A stretch of 5,230 nucleotides of DNA from JBEHYA01 sp048498415 (GTDB lineage Bacteria > Pseudomonadota > Alphaproteobacteria > UBA9219 > RGZA01), in the NCBI GenBank assembly GCA_048498415.1, contig JBEHYA010000110.1:1-5230 (forward strand), written 5' to 3'. How positions within the stretch are numbered: position 1 is the first letter of the stretch; each line of letters starts with the position of its first letter. This document shows, piece by piece, positions 1 through 5,116 of the stretch. The position numbers were made by a program, and so were the translations under genes. Below the pieces are notes generated by a model, which worked only from the letters and a program-made list of their open reading frames with translations, did no database searches and was not told the origin of the DNA.

Positions 1-85
1 GGGGAATGCCGCCGGTTTCAAGGCTATGGTTTTCAGGGGTATTCACGTTATTGGCGCTGAGCGCCCGGGGGTATTCTTCCTGCAT
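1..85 (-). CDS. 5' end of an unrecognised gene, truncated by the left window edge
   Basis: Read on the minus strand, an ATG at 85-83 opens a frame of 28 codons without a stop up to the window edge. It begins MQEEYPRALSANNV and continues through a LETGGIP stretch. A strong Shine-Dalgarno match, GAGGAG (97-92), sits 6 bases before the ATG, and this is the main reason to believe the start. Codons are GC-rich in third position like the other genes here, while the DNA upstream becomes AT-rich exactly where a promoter region would begin. The visible residues are polar with no signal peptide or membrane segment, and I recognise no family. It points the same way as bolA but lies 208 bases downstream of it, with its own probable control region between them. 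Confidence 0.55.
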   Translation of the reverse strand, partial: MQEEYPRALSANNVNTPENHSLETGGIP

Positions 86-119
86 ATCACACTCCTCATT
101 CGGGTTGATTAGGGGGATA

Positions 120-232
120 ACCAGCAAACACCAAACACACCAATTACTAGAATTATTGCAATTCGCTACAACCATAGGTTGCATAACACAACACTATTGG
201 TGTTAAAAACAAAATAATACACCAATAGGTTG
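120..232. promoter_or_regulatory. AT-rich intergenic region with clustered operator-like motifs
   Basis: This sits upstream of the minus-strand gene starting at 85 and downstream of bolA. It contains a perfect palindrome CAACC-ATA-GGTTG (169-181) and a perfect 10-base inverted repeat CTATTGGTGT (194-203) / ACACCAATAG (219-228) with a 15-base gap. A further direct copy of ACACCAAT lies at 137-144. The right arm of the inverted repeat runs on into GGTTG, so ACCAATAGGTTG (221-232) echoes ACCATAGGTTG (171-181). Such spaced, related half-sites are typical of repressor or activator binding regions. A weak minus-strand promoter can be drawn (TTGTAG at 171-166, TAGTAA about 16 bases on), which the 169-181 palindrome would overlap. 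The binding protein is unknown. The rest of 86-293 shows no gene; the plus-strand frame starting at 6 has no ribosome binding site. Confidence 0.35.
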
Positions 233-293
233 AATGTACAGGGGTGTGGCTTTTTTGCCTTAATTATCAATTACATACTGATGTATGCGTGGC

Positions 294-563
294 TCAGGCT
301 TCGCCGGGGGCTTTCAGGCTGAGACTTAAGGCATGCACGCGCTCGCGCATTTCATCGGCCAGCAGGTCATAGACCATGCGCTGGCGTTCCACCCGGCTTT
401 TGCCGGTGAACGCCGCCGATGTAATAGCCAGTTTAAAGTGGGTTTCGCTACCCGCCGAAGCGCCCGCATGCCCCGCATGGCGTGCGCTGTCATCCTGCAA
501 ATCCACCGCCACAGGGGAAAGCGCGGTCTGCACTTTATTCAGGATGCGTTCGGCATAGGTCAT
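294..563 (-). CDS. bolA: BolA family protein
   Basis: This 89-residue protein is full length for the BolA family, small class II KH-like fold proteins that pair with monothiol glutaredoxins and take part in iron-sulfur cluster handling or regulation. The family signature is clear: DDSARHAGHAG (residues 24-34), ETHFKLAITSAAFTGKSRVERQRMVY (residues 40-65, the helix-turn-helix-like core) and VHALSLSLKAPGE near the C-terminus. His42 and His77 match positions that act as metal or cluster ligands in studied BolA proteins. The usual RHR of the core reads RQR here (Gln61), a mild departure. No strong Shine-Dalgarno precedes the ATG. The gene is divergent from the J-domain gene, separated by about 60 bases, as in many alphaproteobacteria. 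A 5-bp hairpin (CATAC/GTATG, 274-287) lies just after the stop but lacks a clear T-tract, so no terminator is called. The family is certain; the subclass is not. Confidence 0.93.
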   Translation of the reverse strand: MTYAERILNKVQTALSPVAVDLQDDSARHAGHAGASAGSETHFKLAITSAAFTGKSRVERQRMVYDLLADEMRERVHALSLSLKAPGEA

Positions 564-589
564 GGTGAAAAGAAATCCCGCCTTTTACT

Positions 590-618
590 TTAAAAATCAA
601 CCCTTCATCTGATATTCT
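590..618 (+). promoter_or_regulatory. Candidate promoter for a leaderless J-domain mRNA
   Basis: A -10-like hexamer TATTCT lies at 613-618, and a poor -35-like TTAAAA lies 17 bases upstream at 590-595. The -10 ends 7 bases before the ATG at 626, so transcription would start at or next to the A of that ATG. No Shine-Dalgarno is visible before either possible start. Leaderless mRNAs are well known in alphaproteobacteria. The -35 match is weak, so this is inference from spacing. Confidence 0.35.
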
Positions 619-625
619 AGTGGGT

Positions 626-1312
626 ATGCCTAAAAACGGCCGATCATCACCGCTGAAATCCGCCCCGCCCCGGCGCTCCGCCAAGGCGAACCCGGATATC
701 CCGCGCCATTTTTTTGAAAAATGGGTACCGGATACACGGCCCACGCTCACCCGCCGCTGCGACCACCCCGAATGCTCCGGGGTGGGCGAATACCGCGCGC
801 CGATCACGGCCACATTAGAAGAAAACAATCCGCTCCACAGCGATGGCGCCGCGCGCCGGTTTTTCATGTTCTGCCTCGAACACGTCAAGCAATACAACGA
901 GAGCTGGGATTATTATAAGGGCATGAGCGCGGAAGAGCTGGAAGAAGCCACGCGCTTTGATGGCGTATGGAACCGCCCCACCTGGCCCGTGGGCGGCGGC
1001 AATACGGTTGAAGATAAAATCCGCAAAGCCTTCAATACCATGTTCAGCGAAGACGGCGGCCCGAAAGCGAAAACCGAGACGCCCAAAGCCCCGCCCACCT
1101 TCCACCGCAAGGCGGAGATCGACGCGCTGGCGGAACTGGGCCTCGCCCCGCCGGTCGATTTTGCGGCGATCAAGAAAAGCTACCGTATGCTGGTGAAAAA
1201 GCATCACCCGGATGTGGTGGAAGCGCATGTGGATGCCGATGATAAAATCAAGCGCCTCAACAGCGCTTTCACCTTCCTCAAGACCATTTATCTGGAAGAA
1301 GAGTCGTCGTAA
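626..1312 (+). CDS. J-domain (DnaJ-like) protein with N-terminal Cys/His motif domain
   Basis: A protein of 228 residues from ATG 626; a GTG at 620 in the same frame would add two residues. ATG is preferred because a -10-like box ends at 618 and would erase the GTG from a leaderless message. The C-terminal part (about residues 163-226) is a J domain: IDALAELGLAPPVDFAAIKK, then SYRMLVKKHHPDV with the HPD tripeptide at residues 194-196, then a helix KIKRLNSAFTFL. HPD stimulates the ATPase of Hsp70/DnaK. The N-terminal part has CDHPEC (Cys45, Cys50) and FCLEH (Cys83, His86), spaced like a zinc site, then NESWDYYKGMSAEELE and WNRPTWPVGG, typical of an alphaproteobacterial family usually annotated only as J-domain protein. 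It has no Gly/Phe region or DnaJ zinc finger, so it is not DnaJ itself. A role as co-chaperone for a cobaltochelatase or another metalloprotein is suggested only by its position beside bolA and cobS. Confidence 0.9.
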   Translation: MPKNGRSSPLKSAPPRRSAKANPDIPRHFFEKWVPDTRPTLTRRCDHPECSGVGEYRAPITATLEENNPLHSDGAARRFFMFCLEHVKQYNESWDYYKGMSAEELEEATRFDGVWNRPTWPVGGGNTVEDKIRKAFNTMFSEDGGPKAKTETPKAPPTFHRKAEIDALAELGLAPPVDFAAIKKSYRMLVKKHHPDVVEAHVDADDKIKRLNSAFTFLKTIYLEEESS

Positions 1313-1354
1313 GCAAGAAACGTGCTTGCGCAAAAATTGTGCCGAATAAACAGC

Positions 1355-1430
1355 ATGCCCCGTTGAAAAACGGGGCCCATGGTGCCGCAATCTGAATGCT
1401 GATCGATGGGCCCGGCTTCCGCCGGGGCAT
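1355..1430. repeat. Palindromic repeat, copy 1 (two-hairpin element)
   Basis: The element runs from ATGCCCC (1355) to GGGGCAT (1430). The left hairpin is CCCCGTT-GAAA-AACGGGG (1358-1375), a 7-bp stem closed by a GNRA-type loop. The right hairpin is GGC-TTCC-GCC flanked by C and G runs, with one C missing compared with copy 2 (1411-1427). The spacer of 25 bases (1381-1405) lies between inverted GGGCCCAT and ATGGGCCC. The first 26 bases are identical to those of copy 2. It sits between the J-domain gene and cobS. The hairpins have no following T-run, so they are not standard intrinsic terminators, although they may block RNA decay or slow transcription. Confidence 0.9.
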
Positions 1431-1445
1431 ACGGCCTAATATTAA

Positions 1446-1474
1446 TTGGCCTTTTACGCTTAACTAGCTAGGTT
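1446..1474 (+). promoter_or_regulatory. Weak candidate promoter for the cobS cluster
   Basis: Between repeat copy 1 and cobS, TTGGCC (1446-1451) and TAGGTT (1469-1474) are 17 bases apart and give partial -35/-10 matches. The local sequence is AT-rich compared with the genes. The leader to ATG 1509 would be about 27 bases and shows no good Shine-Dalgarno. No cobalamin riboswitch could be recognised: the region between copy 1 and cobS is only 78 bases, too short for the full element. Confidence 0.25.
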
Positions 1475-1508
1475 ATTTAGACGCCGCCCACTCCTTTACG
1501 AGCCATTC

Positions 1509-2480
1509 ATGAGCGTTTCAGAAAAAACCCTTCCCGATATCAACGTCTCGGTCCGTCAGGTTTTCGGCATCGACAGCGACTGGCAGGTGCCGGCATTCAG
1601 CGAAAGCGGCGAATACGTGCCCGCCGCCGATGATACCTATCAGTTCGACCGCGATACCACGCTCGCCATTCTGGCGGGCTTTGCCCATAACCGCCGCGTC
1701 ATGGTGCAGGGCTATCACGGCACCGGCAAATCCACGCATATCGAACAGATCGCCGCGCGCCTCAACTGGCCATGCGTGCGCATTAATTTAGATAGTCACA
1801 TCAGCCGTATTGATCTGGTGGGTAAAGACGCCATCGTTCTGCAGGATGGCAAGCAGGTCACCGAATTCCGCGAAGGTATTCTCCCGTGGGCCCTGCAACA
1901 CCGCTGCGCGCTGGTGTTCGATGAATACGATGCCGGCCGGCCGGATGTAATGTTCGTGATCCAGCGGGTGCTGGAAGCCGAAGGCAAACTCACGCTTTTA
2001 GAACGTAACCGCGTGCTCCGCCCGCACCCCGCCTTCCGTTTATTCGCAACTGCCAATACGGTTGGTCTGGGCGACACCACCGGCCTGTATCACGGCACGC
2101 AGCCGATCAACCAGGGCCAGATGGATCGCTGGTCGATCGTCTGCCAGCTCAATTACCTGCCCCCGCAGCTGGAACAGAATATCGTTCTCGCCAAAAACCC
2201 CAACTTCAACACCGAAGCCGGCCGCAAGACCGTGGCCGCCATGGTGCAGATGGCGGGCCTCACGCGCCAGGGGTTCATCAACGGCGACCTTTCAACGGTC
2301 ATGAGTCCCCGCACCGTGATTACCTGGGCGCAGAACCTCACGATTTTCGGCGATGTCGCCACCGCCTTCCGCCTCAGCTTTTTGAACAAGTGCGATGAAA
2401 CCGAACGCCCGGCGCTGGCCGAATATTTCCAGCGCTGCTTTAACGTTGAGCTGCCGCTCAACGCACCCACCACTAATTAA
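1509..2480 (+). CDS. cobS: Cobaltochelatase subunit CobS (AAA+ ATPase)
   Basis: A full-length CobS of 323 residues. In aerobic cobalamin synthesis CobS and CobT form a two-tier ring complex that uses ATP to drive CobN to insert cobalt into hydrogenobyrinic acid a,c-diamide in the cytoplasm. The N-terminus has the short family region with VFGIDSDWQVPAFSE (residues 18-32). The AAA+ core follows: Walker A GYHGTGKST (68-76), Walker B LVFDEYD (135-141), sensor 1 region FATANTVGLGD (179-189), an Arg in MDRW (205-208) as candidate arginine finger, and SPRT (266-269) as sensor 2 region. All expected ATPase motifs are intact. It is first in a tight cluster; its TAA is 14 bases before the next ATG. The related MoxR and BchI AAA+ families are less likely because CobT lies just downstream and the CobS-specific GLYHGTQPINQGQMDRW block is present. 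Confidence 0.96.
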   Translation: MSVSEKTLPDINVSVRQVFGIDSDWQVPAFSESGEYVPAADDTYQFDRDTTLAILAGFAHNRRVMVQGYHGTGKSTHIEQIAARLNWPCVRINLDSHISRIDLVGKDAIVLQDGKQVTEFREGILPWALQHRCALVFDEYDAGRPDVMFVIQRVLEAEGKLTLLERNRVLRPHPAFRLFATANTVGLGDTTGLYHGTQPINQGQMDRWSIVCQLNYLPPQLEQNIVLAKNPNFNTEAGRKTVAAMVQMAGLTRQGFINGDLSTVMSPRTVITWAQNLTIFGDVATAFRLSFLNKCDETERPALAEYFQRCFNVELPLNAPTTN

Positions 2481-2494
2481 CCCATAGGTGCCTC

Positions 2495-2890
2495 ATGCTC
2501 GATATGCTTTTTGCCATCCAGCTCGCGATGTCGGAACCGCTTGATCAAGACCCCGGCATCCTGTGCGAAGACCCGCATTTTGCTTTCGCCCGCGATGGCC
2601 AGACGGTGATTTTAACGGGCGATATGCCAACGCCTGCCAAAGGCTACACCTATAACTTCTCGCTCCTTGAAGCGGGCCCGGCGGAAGCCAGCGTGCTTAT
2701 CAGTGCCGGCAAACCCATCAATTACCGCGGCTATGGCGGCAACGATCTGGCGGTCACGGGCAACCTGCTGGTCAAGGAAAAGTTCCGCGTGCCCAGCACC
2801 ACGCAGGTCATCCACATCCGCATCGAAGGGCTGACCAAAAAGCCCACCAACTTTTCCTGTGTGATGCAGGCACCAAAACAGAATAGCTGA
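2495..2890 (+). CDS. Unrecognised 131-residue protein encoded between cobS and cobT
   Basis: I do not recognise a named family. The ATG is preceded by AGGTG (2486-2490) four bases upstream, and the frame fills the gap between cobS and cobT almost exactly (14 bases before, 2 after), which argues it is real and co-transcribed. After a mildly hydrophobic start (MLDMLFAIQLAMS, with no positive charge, so a poor signal peptide) the chain alternates polar and hydrophobic residues as in a beta-sandwich: QTVILTGDMPTPAKGYTYNF (36-55), ASVLISAG (65-72), DLAVTGNLLV (84-93) and TQVIHIRIEG (103-112). Two cysteines, Cys24 and Cys122, sit at opposite ends and could form a disulfide if the protein is exported. 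The TGDMPTPAKGY stretch recalls the G-x-x-P-T-P-G-Y pattern of some periplasmic beta domains, but this is a loose likeness. cobS and cobT are usually adjacent, so the insertion is notable. Confidence 0.75.
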   Translation: MLDMLFAIQLAMSEPLDQDPGILCEDPHFAFARDGQTVILTGDMPTPAKGYTYNFSLLEAGPAEASVLISAGKPINYRGYGGNDLAVTGNLLVKEKFRVPSTTQVIHIRIEGLTKKPTNFSCVMQAPKQNS

Positions 2891-2892
2891 TA

Positions 2893-4710
2893 ATGGCGAG
2901 CTTGGGCGACGACGAGATTGAACGCTTCAAGCGGGCAACCGTTTCAACCGCCCGCGCGCTCGCACGCGAAAACGAAATGGAAGTGATGTTCGGCGACGGG
3001 CAGCCCGGCGTGCGCCAGAAACGCGCCCGCCTGCCGCTGCCGCCGCGCGATATGCCGGCGCATGCCCGCGCGCTGGTGCGCGGCTCCGCCGATTCCGCCG
3101 CGCTGTACTTGCGCCACCATTCCGAAGACGTCTACCGCAAACACCAGCCCGCCGGCGACACCGCCCGGCTGGTCTATGACGCGCTGGAAATGGCGCGCTG
3201 CGAAGCCATCGGCGCCAACGATATGCCCGGCATTGCCGAAAACATCAGTGCCATTTTGCACGACCGCGCGCGGCGTCTGGGTTATCACGAAGCCAATGAA
3301 CGCAGTTTGGTGGGCCTCAACGATGCGCTCCGTTTCATGGCGCATGAAATTCTCTCTCACGGCAAACTGCCGCGTGATGCCAAACACGCGCTGGATTTAT
3401 GGAAGCCCTTCATCGAACAGCGCATCGGCCCGCATCTGGGCAATCTGCCCAAGCTGCTGATGAACCAGGAAGCCTACGCCGCGGAAGTCCGCCGCATCTT
3501 GCGCGAACTGAACATGGATTTTCCGGGTAGCCCCGAGGACGATAGCGCGCCGGGTGAACAAAACCCCGAAGACAACACGCCGCAGGAATCCGAACAGGAA
3601 GAATCCTCCGAAGCCGAAAGCCAAAGCCAGAGCGATAAGGCCGAAGGTTTATCCGAAACCCCGCAGGCCGTGCAGGAAGTGATCGGTGAGACGGAAGAAG
3701 GCGATGACCCCGTGAGTGGCGATGCCGAAGCCGACCGCGGCCTCGAAGATATCCCCGATGCAGGCGAAGGCGGCGCCAGCGGCCTTACTACCTATAATGC
3801 CTACACCACCCAGTTCGATGCGGTGGTGCATGCCGAAACATTAGCGCCCTCCGATGAACTCGCGCGGCTTCGCCTCCAGCTCGATAATCAGCTCCGCAGC
3901 TATCACGGCGTGATCGCCAAGCTCGCCAACCGCCTGCAGCGCAAGTTATTGGCCAAACAGGCGCGCAGCTGGCATTTCGACCGCGAGGAAGGTTTGCTGG
4001 ATGCCTCGCGCCTCACGCGTATCATTCTCTCCCCCGGCACGTCGCTGTCCTACAAGGTGGAACGCGAAATGGAATTTCGCGATACGGTGGTCACGCTTCT
4101 TATCGATAATTCCGGTTCCATGCGCGGGCGGCCGATTACGCTGGCTGCGATTACCGCCGATATTCTCTCCCGCACGCTGGAACGCTGCGCGGTTAAAGTC
4201 GAAATTCTGGGCTTTACCACCAGCGCCTGGAAAGGCGGCAAGAGCCGCGAGAGCTGGCTGAAGGCCGGCAAACCGCTGCACCCCGGCCGCCTCAACGATC
4301 TCCGCCACATCATCTATAAAGCTGCGGATGCGCCGTGGCGCCGCACCCGCCGCAACCTTGGCCTGATGCTGCGCGAGGGTTTACTCAAAGAAAACATCGA
4401 CGGCGAAGCGCTGCTCTGGGCCCACGACCGCCTGCTGCGCCGCCGCGAAGACCGCCGCATTCTCATGGTGATTTCCGACGGCGCGCCGGTGGATGACAGC
4501 ACGCTTTCCGTCAACCCCGGCACCTATCTGGAACAGCACCTGCGCCAGGTCATCCACAAAATCGAAAACGCGTCACCCGTGGAACTTTTGGCCATCGGCA
4601 TCGGCCACGACGTCACGCGCTACTACCAGAACGCCGTCACGCTGACGGATGCCGAACAACTCGGCGGCACCGTGCTGGGGCAGTTGGCGGAATTGTTTGA
4701 GAAAAGATAG
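2893..4710 (+). CDS. cobT: Cobaltochelatase subunit CobT (VWA/MIDAS domain)
   Basis: A 605-residue protein of normal CobT length, partner of CobS in the ATP-dependent complex that activates CobN. The N-terminal domain (about 1-210) carries typical family blocks: FKRATVSTARALARENEMEV (12-31), ALVRGSADSAALYLRHH (60-76) and YDALEMARCEAIGANDMPGI (95-114). A disordered acidic linker follows (about 213-296): roughly a third of its residues are Asp or Glu and it has only one Lys and one Arg. The C-terminal part holds the VWA domain, with MIDAS residues DNSGS at 405-409, Thr442/Thr443 after the second strand, and ISDG (527-530). The linker plus VWA layout mirrors BchD/ChlD of magnesium chelatase. The ATG lies 2 bases after the stop of the preceding gene (TGATAATG) with no Shine-Dalgarno, so translation probably depends on coupling. 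The stop codon comes 4 bases before repeat copy 2. Confidence 0.96.
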   Translation: MASLGDDEIERFKRATVSTARALARENEMEVMFGDGQPGVRQKRARLPLPPRDMPAHARALVRGSADSAALYLRHHSEDVYRKHQPAGDTARLVYDALEMARCEAIGANDMPGIAENISAILHDRARRLGYHEANERSLVGLNDALRFMAHEILSHGKLPRDAKHALDLWKPFIEQRIGPHLGNLPKLLMNQEAYAAEVRRILRELNMDFPGSPEDDSAPGEQNPEDNTPQESEQEESSEAESQSQSDKAEGLSETPQAVQEVIGETEEGDDPVSGDAEADRGLEDIPDAGEGGASGLTTYNAYTTQFDAVVHAETLAPSDELARLRLQLDNQLRSYHGVIAKLANRLQRKLLAKQARSWHFDREEGLLDASRLTRIILSPGTSLSYKVEREMEFRDTVVTLLIDNSGSMRGRPITLAAITADILSRTLERCAVKVEILGFTTSAWKGGKSRESWLKAGKPLHPGRLNDLRHIIYKAADAPWRRTRRNLGLMLREGLLKENIDGEALLWAHDRLLRRREDRRILMVISDGAPVDDSTLSVNPGTYLEQHLRQVIHKIENASPVELLAIGIGHDVTRYYQNAVTLTDAEQLGGTVLGQLAELFEKR

Positions 4711-4714
4711 ATAG

Positions 4715-4793
4715 TATGCCCCGTTGAAAAACGGGGCCCATCGTTCCACAATCCAAATGCCGATAGATGGGCCCCGGCTTCCGCCGGGGCATA
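4715..4793. repeat. Palindromic repeat, copy 2 (two-hairpin element)
   Basis: This is the most complete copy, from TATGCCCC (4715) to GGGGCATA (4793). The left hairpin is CCCCGTT-GAAA-AACGGGG (4719-4736) and the right hairpin CCCCGGC-TTCC-GCCGGGG (4772-4789), both with perfect 7-bp stems and four-base loops. They are separated by GGGCCCAT, a 25-base spacer (4742-4766) and ATGGGCCCC. The two 26-base arms are inverted repeats of each other except for the hairpin tips, so the whole element can also fold as one long hairpin. It starts just after cobT and ends 9 bases before the GIY-YIG start codon. Confidence 0.92.
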
Positions 4794-4802
4794 CACTTCC
4801 AA

Positions 4803-5093
4803 ATGGAAAAATTCTTCTACGTTTACATCCTTACCAACAAACCCAACGGCACGCTTTATATCGGCATGACCGGCGATCTATCACGCCGCATGTTTGAACA
4901 CAAAAATAAATTGATTGATGGTTTTACTAAACAGCACGGCCTTCACATGCTGGTGTATTACGAAGCCTATCCAACACCTCAGGAAGCTTCCCTGCGCGAG
5001 CGGCAGATGAAAGAATGGCAGCGCCAATGGAAAATTGAACTTATCGAAAAAAATAATAAGGAATGGCGTGATTTATCAGATGGATTGCTATAG
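4803..5093 (+). CDS. Small stand-alone GIY-YIG nuclease-fold protein
   Basis: Ninety-six residues from ATG 4803, typical of the short single-domain GIY-YIG family (YhbQ/UPF0213-like). The signature reads VYI (7-9) and YIG (19-21), followed by DLSRRMFEHKNK with Arg29 and His33, LVYYEAY (50-56), SLRERQMKEW with Glu66 as the likely metal-binding residue, and a conserved tail IELIEKNNKEWRDL (78-91). All residues expected for catalysis are present, so it may be active on DNA, but the substrate of these small proteins is poorly known. An in-frame ATG at 4767 adds MGPGFRRGIHFQ, which is translated repeat sequence; homologues start at MEKFFYVYIL-like residues, so 4803 is chosen. No Shine-Dalgarno is visible. 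Codons are more AT-rich (AAA, AAT, TTA, ATT) than in cobS or cobT, suggesting separate acquisition. The gene is bracketed by repeat copies 2 and 3. Confidence 0.88.
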   Translation: MEKFFYVYILTNKPNGTLYIGMTGDLSRRMFEHKNKLIDGFTKQHGLHMLVYYEAYPTPQEASLRERQMKEWQRQWKIELIEKNNKEWRDLSDGLL

Positions 5094-5116
5094 CCAATTC
5101 ATGGAGCATGATTAAA

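Noticed and set aside
6..206. 66-residue plus-strand reading frame at the left edge
   Set aside because: It has no ribosome binding site, runs from GC-rich into AT-rich repeat-bearing DNA, and overlaps the better supported minus-strand start at 85 with its GAGGAG site.
248..259. GGCTTTTTTGCC as a terminator hairpin after bolA
   Set aside because: The stem is only 3 bp with a loop of T residues, too weak to act as a terminator; the nearby 5-bp hairpin at 274-287 also lacks a proper T-tract.
815..1390. Long minus-strand frame (191 residues) opposite the J-domain gene
   Set aside because: It is an antisense shadow of a gene with clear J-domain homology and also runs through repeat copy 1; it shows no recognisable motif.
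1313..1508. Cobalamin riboswitch upstream of cobS
   Set aside because: Most of the interval is repeat copy 1; the remaining bases are too few for the full aptamer and no B12-box-like segment was seen.
2495..2533. Signal peptide on the small protein between cobS and cobT
   Set aside because: The first 13 residues are hydrophobic but there is no basic N-region and no convincing cleavage site, so export is left open.
2944..3387. Long minus-strand frames opposite cobT
   Set aside because: They arise from high third-position GC in cobT and have no recognisable domains or start signals.
4719..4789. Repeat hairpins as Rho-independent terminators of cobT
   Set aside because: The stems are strong but neither is followed by a T-run, and the same element occurs at other positions, which fits a dispersed repeat better.
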